Assembly (NCBI RefSeq): GCF_904846645.1
Contig: NZ_CAJHBO010000004.1
Coordinates: forward strand, 101,285 to 165,284
DNA length: 64,000 nt
Direction: 5' to 3'
From: Psychrobacter sp. Pi2-1
GTDB lineage: Bacteria > Pseudomonadota > Gammaproteobacteria > Pseudomonadales > Moraxellaceae
Both the position numbers and the translations under genes were made by a program. The notes under the pieces were generated by a model. That model saw only the letters and a program-made list of their open reading frames with translations, did no database searches and was not told the DNA's origin. Position 1 is the first letter of the stretch, and each line of letters opens with the position of its first letter. Below are positions 35,683-45,934 of this stretch, piece after piece.

Positions 35683-36276
35683 TTATAAAAAAGAACGATT
35701 TTGCATGGCTTGACCAAGCGTCATACTATCCAGATACTCAAGCTCGCCGCCCATCGGGACGCCTTGTGCTAAGCGCGTCACTTTATTGACATGACGACTG
35801 ACAGCCTCACTAATAAAGTGCGCCGTAGTCTGACCCTCAACCGTCGTACCTGTTGCTAGTATCAGCTCTTCGACAGGTTCTTGCTTCACTCGCCATACGA
35901 GCTGATCAATATTTAAGTCGTCGGCGCTGACACCATCAATTGGCGATAGATGCCCGCCCAACACAAAATAACGACCACGGTAACCAGCTGTCTGTTCAAT
36001 CGCCATCACATCTGCTGCCGTTTCGACCACGCATAGCAGACTGTCATCACGTCTAACATCTTGGCAAAGCGGACATATAGTCTCATCACTAAAGCTATGA
36101 CAGCGCTGACATTCAACGATATCGCGCATGGCTTCGTCTAGTGCTTGGGCAAGCGCCATGCCTTGCGGGCGTTTTTTACTAAGCAGATGTAATGCCATTC
36201 GTTGGGCACTTTTTTGACCCACACCCGGCAATATACGCAGCTGTTTGACCAGCTGATCAAATTTGGCTGTAAGCAA
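35683..36276 (-). CDS. recR: Recombination protein RecR
   Basis: A 197-residue recombination mediator that works with RecF and RecO in loading RecA at gaps. It has the helix-hairpin-helix [20 protein letters not shown], the zinc finger CQRCHSF then CPLCQD, and the Toprim motif [14 protein letters not shown]. The start codon is probably TTG (residue 1 encoded at 36274-36276), since AAGGA lies at the correct distance and no ATG fits. It lies 129 bases after ybaB. Confidence 0.95.
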   Translation of the reverse strand: MLTAKFDQLVKQLRILPGVGQKSAQRMALHLLSKKRPQGMALAQALDEAMRDIVECQRCHSFSDETICPLCQDVRRDDSLLCVVETAADVMAIEQTAGYRGRYFVLGGHLSPIDGVSADDLNIDQLVWRVKQEPVEELILATGTTVEGQTTAHFISEAVSRHVNKVTRLAQGVPMGGELEYLDSMTLGQAMQNRSFL

Positions 36277-36339
36277 AGTAGCTTCCTTTAGTTGACTTTA
36301 TTTAACTTAATTTAACTTAATTTAAAAAACCGTAGCTAT

Positions 36340-36379
36340 AAAAATGGGGTCGTATCGTGTCGATAACAACCCCATTTTT
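36340..36379 (-). terminator. Bidirectional terminator between ybaB and recR
   Basis: The stem AAAAATGGGGT/ACCCCATTTTT has an 18-base loop and T runs on both strands. It may partly separate ybaB from recR transcription. Confidence 0.75.
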
Positions 36380-36404
36380 GTGTTCAGTCTAAAGTATTTA
36401 ATGC

Positions 36405-36734
36405 TTAGAACATGCCTTGCATACCTGGTGGCAGACCCATACCTGAGGTCGCGCCAGCCATGGTTTCTTCGTATAGCTCATCCGCTTGACGCACCGCATC
36501 GTTGATAGCCGCAGCGATAAGATCTTCGATCATATCTGGCTCATCTTCTAGCAGACTTGGATCAATAGTCAGACGCTTGACCACATGACGACCAGTCATG
36601 GTGACTTTAACCAGACCGCTGCCCGCTTCTGCTTGTACTTCTTTATTCGCGAGCTCTTTTTTAGCGTTTTCAACGTTTGCTTCTACTTTCTTTTGCATCG
36701 TTTGTGCTTGTTGCATCAATGCTTGAATGTTCAT
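36405..36734 (-). CDS. ybaB: YbaB/EbfC nucleoid-associated protein
   Basis: A 109-residue DNA-binding dimer. It starts with the amphipathic helix [20 protein letters not shown] and carries the conserved [25 protein letters not shown] and the C-terminal [12 protein letters not shown]. It is upstream of recR, the common pairing. dnaX, which usually comes first, is absent here and replaced by metZ. Confidence 0.95.
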   Translation of the reverse strand: MNIQALMQQAQTMQKKVEANVENAKKELANKEVQAEAGSGLVKVTMTGRHVVKRLTIDPSLLEDEPDMIEDLIAAAINDAVRQADELYEETMAGATSGMGLPPGMQGMF

Positions 36735-36814
36735 AGTTGCCTCTTTGTCTTATAATAATACATGGGATCATTTAAAGTTTAAAATAAAATACTGACGGCA
36801 TTATACCGCTATCT

Positions 36815-38107
36815 TTACAAACTGTCTAAACCACGCGCCAAATCTTTGATAATATCTTCGACATCTTCCAAACCGACTGATAGACGAATCAGACCGTCTT
36901 TGACACCTGCTTCGGCACGAGCCTCAGGGGTGAGGCGGAAGTGCGTGGTGGTCGCAGGATGGGTAATCGTGGTTTTGGCATCGCCCAAGTTATTGGTGAT
37001 AGAGACCATTTGAGTCGAGTCAATCACATGCCAAGCCGCTTCTTTTGTATCGCGACTATCAGATGCCTTGACTTCAAAACCCATGATAGCACCGTAGCCA
37101 TCTTTCATATGATGTTGGCGAGTGGCGAGCTCATGTGCAGAATGGTCGCTCAGGCCGGAGAAATGCACCGTACTAACGTTAGGATGATTAACTAAAAATT
37201 CTGCGACTTGATTGGCATTTTGGCAATGCGCTTGCATACGGATTTTGAGCGTTTCAAGCCCTTTAGTAAACACCCAAGCATTGAACGGACTCATGCTGAT
37301 ACCGCCTGAGCGTACTACCGTAAACGCTTCTTGCATCAATTTGTCACTACCGACCAATGCACCGCCTAATACGCGACCCTGACCATCCAAATATTTGGTC
37401 GCAGAGTGAATCACCACATCGGCACCCAAATCTAATGGGCGCTGCAATGCTGGCGTGGCAAAGCAGTTGTCAACGACCAGTAGTATGTCATTGGCTTTGC
37501 ACAGCTCGCTCAAATAACCAATATCGCAAATTTGCGCCAATGGATTGCTTGGGCTTTCGCAATAAATCACTTTGGTATTTGGTTGAACGGCGTTGGCCCA
37601 TGCCTCATTGTCAAAACAGTCCACATAGCTGACTTCAACGCCAAATTTGGCCATATAGTTGTTAAACAGACCGATAGACGAGCCGAATAACTGATTGGCA
37701 GCGAGCAGATGGTCGCCCGCTTTTAGATACGCCAAACACATGGTCAAAATCGCACCCATACCAGAGGCCGTTGCAACCGCACGCTCACCGTTTTCTAGCG
37801 CGGCGAGACGACGCTCAAAAGTACGGACACTTGGGTTGGTATGACGCGAGTAGACATTCCCTGTCTTTGTACCATCGAAATGGGCGGCGGCATCAGCTGC
37901 TGATTGATAAACATAAGAGCTGGTGGTAAAGATCGGCTCTGAATGCTCGCCCTCGTCGGTACGGTGCTGACCTGCTCGCACGGCAATCGTCTGCATACCG
38001 TAATCTAATCCTAAATCTAAGGCATCGTTACGCCAGTTTGGATCTAACCCATCGTTTGAGTTTTTTTGGTTCAAATTATTCTCATCTTTCGTTTGCGACT
38101 GACTCAT
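36815..38107 (-). CDS. metZ: O-succinylhomoserine sulfhydrylase MetZ
   Basis: A PLP-dependent Cys/Met-metabolism enzyme (430 residues) that makes homocysteine directly from O-succinylhomoserine and sulfide. The PLP lysine lies in HSATKYLDGQGRVLGG; the DGQGR following it marks MetZ rather than MetB or MetY. Other motifs are TVRTFERRLAALENGE, YCESPSNPLAQICD and the late TTHFRLTPEARAEAGV. An extra polar N-terminus of about 35 residues is present. Confidence 0.93.
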   Translation of the reverse strand: MSQSQTKDENNLNQKNSNDGLDPNWRNDALDLGLDYGMQTIAVRAGQHRTDEGEHSEPIFTTSSYVYQSAADAAAHFDGTKTGNVYSRHTNPSVRTFERRLAALENGERAVATASGMGAILTMCLAYLKAGDHLLAANQLFGSSIGLFNNYMAKFGVEVSYVDCFDNEAWANAVQPNTKVIYCESPSNPLAQICDIGYLSELCKANDILLVVDNCFATPALQRPLDLGADVVIHSATKYLDGQGRVLGGALVGSDKLMQEAFTVVRSGGISMSPFNAWVFTKGLETLKIRMQAHCQNANQVAEFLVNHPNVSTVHFSGLSDHSAHELATRQHHMKDGYGAIMGFEVKASDSRDTKEAAWHVIDSTQMVSITNNLGDAKTTITHPATTTHFRLTPEARAEAGVKDGLIRLSVGLEDVEDIIKDLARGLDSL

Positions 38108-38511
38108 AGACGTTCCGTTGCTTTGTTTTGGTTGGTATAAAAGGACTGCTTATTTTTTTGATTATCAAGCAAATTCATCAGCGTTATCATAACATGCCGA
38201 TTTATTCCACACATCTGGTTTCAGATAATATCTAATTATTAATTTTGCCTATTAAGATAACTGGATGTTCAATATGACAGCCATTATGCAGATTCAACCG
38301 ACAGTAAATCACGATAAAATCAATCGTCAAACCTAACAAAAATAACGTATTTATAATAGGCAGATATGCTAACAGCTGCTAAGCTTAGCGACGATTTAGA
38401 TTTTGCCACACATAATACAACAACAGTCTGGTAATTCGTCTAAAAAGAGTGGTTTAAGCACTCTGAATCATTATTTATCAGTACATTTAGGCTCATTAAG
38501 GTAAATTCGTT
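38108..38511. other. Divergent intergenic region metZ / PLD lipoprotein
   Basis: These 404 bases are AT-rich, with no gene recognised. They carry the promoters of both flanking genes. A small AGAGTG-GTTTAAG-CACTCT hairpin lies at 38456-38474, 38 bases before the PLD-gene ATG. Confidence 0.5.
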
Positions 38512-40146
38512 ATGTCGATGTTCAGTATAGAACCAAGCAGCTTATCGTTGAGCCTAACCCTAGGACTGACTTTAGGGCTTAGTGCTTGCCAGAGTTTGCC
38601 CAAGCAACCACATTTACCGGAAAGCCAAGCACTATCAACACGCGTAGAGGCGCTATATTCAGACGAGCAAACGACGCAAGGTGAGACGATTAAGACCAGC
38701 AGCACTGACTTGGTCTCGGCCATTAGTGCGCAGAACGACATCCATCCTGATTTGTCTGGTTATCACCCAATCGTGACCGGAGCGAATGCTTTTGCGGCAC
38801 GTAGCATCTTGACAGATATGGCCACGCGCAATATTGATGCACAGTACTATATTTGGCATAACGATCAGGCTGGCCAGCTTCTACTAAAAGACTTATGGGA
38901 CGCGGCTGAGCGCGGCGTGATCGTGCGCTTATTGTTAGATGATTTTAATAACAGTGCCAAGTTCGATCAGCATTTATTACGCTTTGCCAGTCATCCTAAC
39001 ATTGCGGTACGTATCATCAATCCTTTGATGCATCGTAAGTTTCCAACATTGAACTATGTGACTGGTTTGCCACGTATCAATCGCCGCATGCACAATAAGA
39101 GCATGACCTTTGATAAGCAAATTACTATCATCGGCGGGCGTAATATCGGCAACGAATACCTTAGTAATGATCAAAGCAGCCAATTTGCAGATTTGGATGT
39201 CTTACTTATCGGTAAAGTCGTCGCAGATATTGATAACAGCTTTTATGACTATTGGTCATCGCCTTTATCATTTGATATCGAGACCTTAGCGAAATTTGAT
39301 GATGACGTCACGCCTGATTTTTTAAAGGCCTTAGATAAGCTCGGTCTGGATGAAGAAAACAACGAAGGCAGCAGCTTGACGGTTTATAAAGCTGCGATCA
39401 AAGACTCTACGATTGATAGTGACTTGATTAATAAGCGTGTGCCTTTTCGTTGGACCGACATGCAGTTCTTAAGTGATGATGTGGGCAAACTAAGCAAAAC
39501 AGTTCCTGCCGATACCAACTTGGTTCATCAGTTGCGTAACTTGCTCGGTAGCCCAACCAAGAAGTTGACGATTATTTCTTCTTATTTTGTACCGACCAAA
39601 GATGGGGTCGATACTTTGGTGAAGCTCGCCGAATCTGGCGTTGATATCAAAATATTAACCAACTCATTTGATGCGACCGATGTAACTGCCGTGCATTCTG
39701 GTTATAGCCAGTGGCGACCTCGCCTGCTTCGTTCAGGCGTCAAAATATATGAGCTTAAATCAACCGCTGCTGAAGAAAAACGTGATAACAAACTGTGGCG
39801 AGCACGTAGTCAATCATCGACCAGTTTGCACGCAAAAACATTCGCAGTAGATGATTATCAAGTCTTTATCGGTTCATACAACGTTGACCCACGCTCTGCC
39901 AATATCAATACCGAAATGGGTGTAATCATTAATGATGATGAACTAGCAAGGCAGCTGCATGGGGCGCTGAGTGATGATTTACTAAACCAAGCTTATGAAG
40001 TTAAGCTGCTAGACAACGGTAGCTTGGAGTGGCACACCATGGAAGATGGCAAAGAGGTCGTTTACGAATCAGAGCCACGAGTTGATATGGGTGATCATAT
40101 TTGGCTTACTATCATGTCTTGGCTACCCATCGATTGGCTGCTGTAA
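38512..40146 (+). CDS. Phospholipase D-family (cardiolipin synthase-like) lipoprotein
   Basis: A 544-residue protein with two HKD motifs, RRMHNKSMTFDKQ and SLHAKTFAVDDY, the twin catalytic half-sites of the PLD superfamily. IGGRNIGNEYLS follows the first and IGSYNVDPRSANINTEMG the second, as in ClsC/YmdC-type cardiolipin synthases. A hydrophobic signal ends in LSAC, a lipobox, so the protein is probably a membrane lipoprotein rather than the two-TM ClsA form. No ymdB-like partner is seen. Cardiolipin synthesis from phosphatidylglycerol and phosphatidylethanolamine is likely but unproven. Confidence 0.88.
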   Translation: MSMFSIEPSSLSLSLTLGLTLGLSACQSLPKQPHLPESQALSTRVEALYSDEQTTQGETIKTSSTDLVSAISAQNDIHPDLSGYHPIVTGANAFAARSILTDMATRNIDAQYYIWHNDQAGQLLLKDLWDAAERGVIVRLLLDDFNNSAKFDQHLLRFASHPNIAVRIINPLMHRKFPTLNYVTGLPRINRRMHNKSMTFDKQITIIGGRNIGNEYLSNDQSSQFADLDVLLIGKVVADIDNSFYDYWSSPLSFDIETLAKFDDDVTPDFLKALDKLGLDEENNEGSSLTVYKAAIKDSTIDSDLINKRVPFRWTDMQFLSDDVGKLSKTVPADTNLVHQLRNLLGSPTKKLTIISSYFVPTKDGVDTLVKLAESGVDIKILTNSFDATDVTAVHSGYSQWRPRLLRSGVKIYELKSTAAEEKRDNKLWRARSQSSTSLHAKTFAVDDYQVFIGSYNVDPRSANINTEMGVIINDDELARQLHGALSDDLLNQAYEVKLLDNGSLEWHTMEDGKEVVYESEPRVDMGDHIWLTIMSWLPIDWLL

Positions 40147-40177
40147 TATGTAAATTCTTTTCTAAATAGTCCCTAAA

Positions 40178-40225
40178 ATTACAGGATGTGCAGTTTCGCT
40201 TCTGGTAAAAGCCAGATCCTGTAAT
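40178..40225 (+). repeat. Nested hairpin after the PLD gene
   Basis: The outer arms ATTACAGGAT/ATCCTGTAAT enclose a second stem TCTGG/CCAGA. The structure lies directly after the stop codon and is followed by a true terminator at 40263. Confidence 0.6.
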
Positions 40226-40262
40226 CAAAGTTCTTATTACAACACACACAAAATTACTGTTT

Positions 40263-40303
40263 CGGCAAATCATTGTTTATATACTTTGATTTGCCGGTTT
40301 TTA
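40263..40303 (+). terminator. Rho-independent terminator of the PLD lipoprotein gene
   Basis: The stem CGGCAAATCA/TGATTTGCCG is followed by GTTTTTAT. Confidence 0.85.
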
Positions 40304-40370
40304 TCATGGCCGATTATCTAAACGATGATCGTCTTAATGGCCACTTTACCCTGTGGAAGCGTGATCTATT

Positions 40371-41675
40371 ATGCCGTCTCGTTCTCAATACGCCTTGATG
40401 TCTACAAAAGACAAAAATACCGTTATGTTCGTAAGCTTCATCAGTGCGATCGTCTTTTTTGACTTTTTGATTTACTTATACATTGCAGATATCGTGACCG
40501 CTGCGTTTTTTCCTGTTGATACTGACCCCAATGTCGCCAAACTACAAGGACTGGGGCTTTTTGTCATTGGTTACTTAGCTCGTCCGCTTGGGGGTATTCT
40601 GTTCGGGCGTTATGGTGATCTCAAAGGTCGAAAACCGACCCTTTTTCTGAGCATAATCGTCACGGCAGGTAGCTTGCTTGCGATGGCCTGTCTGCCTACT
40701 TATGCGCAGTGGGGCGCGCTTGCACCTGCGTTATTCATACTGCTGAGAATCATACAAGGTATGGCATTTGGTCTTTACGTACCGTTATCTTGGGTGTTTG
40801 TGGCGGAGCATGTGCCTAGGCAGTATTTGTCAGTGGCTTGTAGCTACATTACCGCTAGCTTTTTGGTAGGGGTACTCTTCTCTAATGCGTTTTTTCTGTG
40901 GCTGACTGGTTTTATGACCACCGTACAGTTGACTGACTATGGCTGGCGTTTGCCGTTTTTTGTTGGTGCCTTACTAACCTGTCTACCATTGTTGGTATGG
41001 CGACTGGTTAAAGAGACCCCATTTTTCTTGGCGTTAGATAAGCCAAAAACTGGTAAGAATTTGGGTAGACCATTTACGGTGTTATTCAAGCGCTGCAAGC
41101 ATTCTATCTTTGTCAGTATGGTACTGACTCTAGTGATATCTAACATCACCTCCGTCATTGTCCTACTACTGCCAGATTTAATAGAAATCAACTTTACTTT
41201 AGACAGTGATTTGTTTAGCTTCTCTCACAGTTTGGGCATCGTATTTATGATTCTTGGCTGTGTCTTTTATGGCATGATCTCGACCCATGAGAACTTTGGT
41301 AAAATTTTGGTCATTGGTTCTGTTCTACTTATCGCTCAAACGTTGGCGTTCTTTTATCATTTGCAGGCGGGTGGCGATTATATATTGATTATGTATGCAC
41401 TTTTGGGATTCTGTGCCGGTATCGTGGGCATGGTCCCTGCCATTTTAGTGCAGCTATTTCCGACCAATGTACGTCTCACAGGTATCGCTTTTTGTTATAA
41501 TATTACCTACGGTATCGTTGGTGTACTGATCCCCTTTGGTCTTGGTTACGCCACGACGCTTATCAGCTTCTCACCAGCGCTATATATTGCCTTTGTGGGC
41601 TCTATCGGTATTATTATGGGGCTTTACTTCTATAATTTGCCCGAATTCAAAAAAATTGATCATGTTATTTTATAA
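40371..41675 (+). CDS. MFS transporter, metabolite:H+ symporter type
   Basis: A 434-residue 12-helix inner-membrane transporter. The loop-2 motif GRYGDLKGRKPTL, then GLFVIGYLARPLGGILFG and RIIQGMAFGLYVPLSWVFVAEHVP, place it in the MHS branch that imports small organic acids or betaine-type solutes. The substrate is unknown. The start ATG has only a weak GGAAG; an in-frame Met at 40398 is an alternative. It is flanked by terminators on both sides, so it is a single-gene unit. Confidence 0.88.
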   Translation: MPSRSQYALMSTKDKNTVMFVSFISAIVFFDFLIYLYIADIVTAAFFPVDTDPNVAKLQGLGLFVIGYLARPLGGILFGRYGDLKGRKPTLFLSIIVTAGSLLAMACLPTYAQWGALAPALFILLRIIQGMAFGLYVPLSWVFVAEHVPRQYLSVACSYITASFLVGVLFSNAFFLWLTGFMTTVQLTDYGWRLPFFVGALLTCLPLLVWRLVKETPFFLALDKPKTGKNLGRPFTVLFKRCKHSIFVSMVLTLVISNITSVIVLLLPDLIEINFTLDSDLFSFSHSLGIVFMILGCVFYGMISTHENFGKILVIGSVLLIAQTLAFFYHLQAGGDYILIMYALLGFCAGIVGMVPAILVQLFPTNVRLTGIAFCYNITYGIVGVLIPFGLGYATTLISFSPALYIAFVGSIGIIMGLYFYNLPEFKKIDHVIL

Positions 41676-41714
41676 ATAATGGATCAGTCACTGATTTGAA
41701 CAAAGCTTAAAACT

Positions 41715-41748
41715 AAGGTGCAATGGGATGTCTCATCCATTGCACCTT
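41715..41748 (+). terminator. Probable terminator of the MFS gene
   Basis: The stem AAGGTGCAATGG/CCATTGCACCTT with one bulged base is followed by a T-rich tail (TCTCCATTTATTT). Confidence 0.75.
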
Positions 41749-41788
41749 CTCCATTTATTTAAGACACAAATATTAAGGCTCAATAATC

Positions 41789-42772
41789 ATGGTTGATATG
41801 ACCAACAAACGCCTCTCAGTAGCTCCTATGATCGACTGGACAACAACAGATTATCGCTACTTTGCACGACTGTTCAACCCGCATACGTATCTATATACCG
41901 AGATGATCAGTACTGGTGCATTGATACATGGTAACCGAGCACGGCATCTACGTTTTGATACGCTCGAGCATCCGCTTGTATTACAGCTTGGCGGTGCAGA
42001 CATCGATGAGATGACGCAGTGTGCTGAGTTTGCTCAGCAGTATGGCTATGATGAAGTCAATATCAACGTCGGTTGTCCCTCAGATCGCGTACAGCACAAT
42101 AAGATAGGTGCTTGTCTGATGGCCGAGCCTAAGACGGTTGCTGATTTGGTCAAGCATATGCAAGCCGCAGTCGATATTCCTGTGACGGTCAAACATCGTA
42201 TTGGCATCGATGACTTTGATAGTTATGAGTTTATGGTGGACTTTGTACAGACAGTTGCAGCGGCAGGTTGTACTCGATTTATCGTACATGCGCGTACAGC
42301 ATGGTTGCAGGGGCTCAGCCCTAAGCAAAACCGCGAGATACCACCGCTACGTTACGATGATGTGTACCGTCTGAAGCAGGATTTTCCTGAGCTGGATATT
42401 GAAATCAATGGTGGTATCGATACAATTGAGGACATTAGAACGCATCTACAGCATATCGATGGCGTGATGATTGGTCGGGCGTTTTATCATAACCCGTATC
42501 TATTAGCAGAGGCCAATAGCTTATGGAACGAGGCAGCGTCCGAGACAATACCTAAGCGCTCAGAGATTTTAGCGCAGCTTTATCCATATCTCGAAGAACA
42601 ACTCGCAAAAGGCGAAGCGTTGCCAACAATGACACGGCATTATTTAGGACTCTTCCAAGGTCTGATGGGCGCGCGTAAATGGCGTCAAGCATTGAGCGGT
42701 AAACCTCAGCTGACGATTGATGATATTAAGCGAGCTGCCGATGAAGTACTACTATTAAATCCTGATGCATAA
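41789..42772 (+). CDS. dusA: tRNA-dihydrouridine(20/20a) synthase DusA
   Basis: A 327-residue FMN enzyme that reduces uridines 20 and 20a of tRNA. VAPMIDWTTTDYRYF opens the TIM barrel. The active-site Cys lies in VNINVGCPSDRVQ, and TVKHRIGIDD, IVHARTAWLQGLSPKQNREIPP-type and IEINGGIDT are the typical DusA blocks. The length and the KQNR stretch separate DusA from DusB and DusC. Confidence 0.94.
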   Translation: MVDMTNKRLSVAPMIDWTTTDYRYFARLFNPHTYLYTEMISTGALIHGNRARHLRFDTLEHPLVLQLGGADIDEMTQCAEFAQQYGYDEVNINVGCPSDRVQHNKIGACLMAEPKTVADLVKHMQAAVDIPVTVKHRIGIDDFDSYEFMVDFVQTVAAAGCTRFIVHARTAWLQGLSPKQNREIPPLRYDDVYRLKQDFPELDIEINGGIDTIEDIRTHLQHIDGVMIGRAFYHNPYLLAEANSLWNEAASETIPKRSEILAQLYPYLEEQLAKGEALPTMTRHYLGLFQGLMGARKWRQALSGKPQLTIDDIKRAADEVLLLNPDA

Positions 42773-42853
42773 TCCTAACGCGTAGCCAAATTTTTATATC
42801 TAACTATTTCGATATAATTTATATAGTAGCAATCATTGAGGCTAGTATTTCAT

Positions 42854-43642
42854 CTACGCCGCTTGCGCAATATACTGCCACATCGCTGCACCATTATTGA
42901 CAATGTGCAGTACGATTGGCAGTAGTAGCGAGCCCGACTTAATCCGTGCATAGCAAAATATCAATGCCAACACTACGATAGTACTAATCTCGTATATACC
43001 ATACTGCACATGGATCACAGCGAATATCAAACTTGTCACAATGCTGGCGACAATCGCCCCATGATTCGCTGAATATGATGATGCCGTAAACTGTTCTTCG
43101 ATGGCTGACCACAATATACCACGAAAGATAACCTCTTCATAAATTGGTGCGACGATCACCATGGCAAACACCAACAGCCAAACCGAAATGACAGACTGAT
43201 AGAGTGGATCAACAAACACCAACGGCGTCATATCGAGTACATACGTTAGTGCCTGACTGGCAATCATAAATATCAGTAGCAGCCCAAGCATTCCTATACC
43301 CACCGACAGTGAGAACGGCTTTAGTGCTAAATATTGACGCAGGCTGCCACCTTTTAAACGAATGATAAGCACGCTAATTGCCACTAGCAATATACAGCCG
43401 ATAAGTATAGACAGGCTCACGACCGTTCCATCATTACTACCAAAATAGAATATACGCCCTACCGATGTCCTTTCATCGGCAGGTAATACCAGCTTGCCAG
43501 CGATATAGACACCTACCAACTGACTGATAAAAAAAGCAAGCACCATTCCTACTGTTAGCACGAATGTACCCACGCGCGAAAATAGCGGCAGAGACTTAGG
43601 TGAGGCAATCGTACTAGATGGAGCAGTTAGATTCTTTGGCAT
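42854..43642 (-). CDS. CPBP-family intramembrane metalloprotease
   Basis: A 262-residue multi-spanning protein with about seven hydrophobic segments. The CPBP/Abi motifs are present: the double Glu in APIYEEVIFRGILWS, the His in LIFAVIHVQYG, and the His/Asn in LPIVLHIVNN. Relatives include CAAX prenyl proteases and bacteriocin-immunity proteins. No prenyl substrate is expected in bacteria, so the target is unknown. It is 68 bases downstream of the alpha/beta hydrolase gene on the same strand. Confidence 0.88.
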   Translation of the reverse strand: MPKNLTAPSSTIASPKSLPLFSRVGTFVLTVGMVLAFFISQLVGVYIAGKLVLPADERTSVGRIFYFGSNDGTVVSLSILIGCILLVAISVLIIRLKGGSLRQYLALKPFSLSVGIGMLGLLLIFMIASQALTYVLDMTPLVFVDPLYQSVISVWLLVFAMVIVAPIYEEVIFRGILWSAIEEQFTASSYSANHGAIVASIVTSLIFAVIHVQYGIYEISTIVVLALIFCYARIKSGSLLLPIVLHIVNNGAAMWQYIAQAA

Positions 43643-43710
43643 AAAAATGTCACTTAAAAATACTCTGGCAGCTCATATCCATTACAAGCATGACTGATAA
43701 TATGTTGCAT

Positions 43711-44601
43711 TTATTTTGACAATTGCTGCTTAATCAATCCTAACACCTGCGTTGAGACAGATTCTGGATGCTCAAGTGGGAACATATGCCCTCCTTCGTG
43801 AGTCTCATAAGGAATGCCCAAGCGCGATTTTATCTGCTGCGGAAAGCGACGTTTCAAAAATATACTGTCTTGACCAATGATTAAAGTCACAGGCACTTTA
43901 GGACCACGATTCGGTGCCAGCCAATACCAAGATGGATTGGTACGGAACACAGCGACTTCGCTGGCTTTAGGGATGGCCAATGTCACTTTGCCATCCGCGC
44001 GCTCATGCAAGCCATGATCGATATATCCTTGAAAGCTGCGCTCATCGAAATTCTTAAAAAACCCTTTATGTCGCATTTTATCATATGCTTCATCTCGGCT
44101 ATCCCACACATCACGGCGATGTTTGGATACGCCAGCTGGTGACAGTTTGTCCATCAGACGGTTATTCATGAGCGGTAATCTGTCTGCTGTCTTTGCCAAA
44201 TGCCATAACAAACTGACTTTGCCATAAATCCAAGGCGGATCCATAAGCACCGCTTGTGCAAACAGTTCAGGCTGACGATACGTGGCCTGCAACGTACACA
44301 TAGCCCCAAGCGAATGCCCTACTCCTACTACCTGTGCAACGCCATGCTTTTCGCAGGCTCTGTTTACGCTATCAATAATTTGCTGCGTCAAACTGCGCCA
44401 ATGATCGTCCACTGGATAATCAGGCGTATCACCCAACATCGCAATATATTCAACCGTAAAGAACTCTGATAGGCCTTCAAAGAACGGCTCATATACCGCA
44501 CTTGGCATTCCATTAGCATGGGCAAAATGCAGCACAGGTTTATTGGTTATTTTAGAGACAGGCAGTTTAGCAAAGGACTGCAAATTTATTTCATCACTCA
44601 T
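43711..44601 (-). CDS. Alpha/beta hydrolase
   Basis: A 296-residue alpha/beta-fold hydrolase. It has LHFAHANGMPSAVYEPF (oxyanion region), the nucleophile motif VGVGHSLGAMC, and the late His in HEGGHMFPLEHPE. It resembles the serine hydrolases broadly annotated as alpha/beta hydrolases in gammaproteobacteria. No signal peptide is seen. The substrate cannot be told from sequence. Confidence 0.85.
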   Translation of the reverse strand: MSDEINLQSFAKLPVSKITNKPVLHFAHANGMPSAVYEPFFEGLSEFFTVEYIAMLGDTPDYPVDDHWRSLTQQIIDSVNRACEKHGVAQVVGVGHSLGAMCTLQATYRQPELFAQAVLMDPPWIYGKVSLLWHLAKTADRLPLMNNRLMDKLSPAGVSKHRRDVWDSRDEAYDKMRHKGFFKNFDERSFQGYIDHGLHERADGKVTLAIPKASEVAVFRTNPSWYWLAPNRGPKVPVTLIIGQDSIFLKRRFPQQIKSRLGIPYETHEGGHMFPLEHPESVSTQVLGLIKQQLSK

Positions 44602-44813
44602 GACAGACTCTCGTGGGATCGTTTATGTTATATATTATTTTAATGATTGAACCTGGTACCATTATTAAAACCAATAGCATTAAAAATAACTTCTTCAAAA
44701 CCAACCATGTTTATATGGCAAGTTTGACGACTATGTTTGATGGTTATAGTTGTATAGCTAATTCAATCAGGCTATCACTTGGGCTAAGGTTTTTTATTTG
44801 GTATTGCATACAA

Positions 44814-44847
44814 TTAAGGCTGAGCACAATTATATGCTCAGCCTTAA
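44814..44847 (-). terminator. Terminator of the SppA-type peptidase gene
   Basis: The perfect stem TTAAGGCTGAGCA/TGCTCAGCCTTAA lies 35 bases beyond the peptidase stop. The T tract on the - strand is short (TTAATTG). Confidence 0.75.
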
Positions 44848-44881
44848 CAATCATACACATTATATCTAAAACATAAAACGC

Positions 44882-45934
44882 TTAACGCATCTGCCCAGTG
44901 TTGCTTTCTTGTGGCAATACATCAAGACTAACGCTAGAGCCAATACCTGCACCTAATTTCACTGCAAAACGATCCATAAACATTTGGAACGGATCAGTTG
45001 GGCTATAGCTAATGATCGTATCAAGGTCTAGTTGCTTACTTAGACTCGTGATACTACCTGTTTTGTCTGCCAAACCTAGCTCAATAGACTGCTCACCTGT
45101 CCAGAATAGCCCTGAGAACAGTTTGTTTTGTTCAGGATTCTTCAGGCGGTCACCGCGCCCTTCTTTGACAGCGTTGATGAAATGCTTGTGCGTATTTGCT
45201 AGTACTTTTTCGACATGGTTTTCTTCATAATCAGTCAACGGACGAGATAAGCTTAAGATATCTTTATACTCACCAGCCGTAATCGTACGATCTTCTACGC
45301 CAACTTTGTCCATCAAACCTTTAACGTTATAGCTTGGCATAATGACACCGATAGAACCGACCAAACTTGACGGATTGACATAAATCTCATCTGCGGCAGA
45401 CGCAATATAATAAGCACCTGACGCACCGATATCACCAATCACCGCATAAAGCTTTTTGTCTGGGTATTCTTGGCGTAAGTCCATCATGGTCTGCCAAATC
45501 TCATCAGACTGTACCGGTGAACCGCCAGGTGAGTTGATATCCAATGCCACTGCTTTTGAGTTACTGTTTGCAAAAGCGTCTCTCAAGGCTTCATTAACAT
45601 CATACGCATTAGCCACATCGTCATTACTGATGACACCTTGCAGCTCAACCACTGCCAAATGTGGATCGCTAGTATCGACTGCGTCCATACCTGTTGGTGC
45701 ACTGCTACAACCACGACCAAGGGTCAAAAATATCAATAGGATATAACCAAAGGTCAGTAGTTTAAAAAAGATACTCCAGCGACGAGCGCGGCGCTGCTCA
45801 ACCACACTCGCTAATAACGTGTTTTCCAGCACCTTCCATTCTTGTCCACTTGGCGGGCTTGGTTGCTGCAGTTGCGTTGGCTGATTTGCCGAGTTATCAG
45901 GACGTTTGTTAGGGTCTGGTGGCCAGTTGGGCAT
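44882..45934 (-). CDS. sppA: Signal peptide peptidase SppA, 36K type (S49)
   Basis: A 350-residue membrane-anchored S49 protease that degrades leftover signal peptides. After a Pro/Gln-rich cytoplasmic start, one transmembrane segment lies about residues 56-76 (FFKLLTFGYILLIFLTLG). The catalytic Ser is in GDIGASGAYYIAS and the general-base Lys in TAGEYKDILS, and SLVGSIGVIMPSYN follows. Its length fits the short SppA class, not the 67K E. coli form. AGGA precedes the ATG. Confidence 0.92.
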   Translation of the reverse strand: MPNWPPDPNKRPDNSANQPTQLQQPSPPSGQEWKVLENTLLASVVEQRRARRWSIFFKLLTFGYILLIFLTLGRGCSSAPTGMDAVDTSDPHLAVVELQGVISNDDVANAYDVNEALRDAFANSNSKAVALDINSPGGSPVQSDEIWQTMMDLRQEYPDKKLYAVIGDIGASGAYYIASAADEIYVNPSSLVGSIGVIMPSYNVKGLMDKVGVEDRTITAGEYKDILSLSRPLTDYEENHVEKVLANTHKHFINAVKEGRGDRLKNPEQNKLFSGLFWTGEQSIELGLADKTGSITSLSKQLDLDTIISYSPTDPFQMFMDRFAVKLGAGIGSSVSLDVLPQESNTGQMR

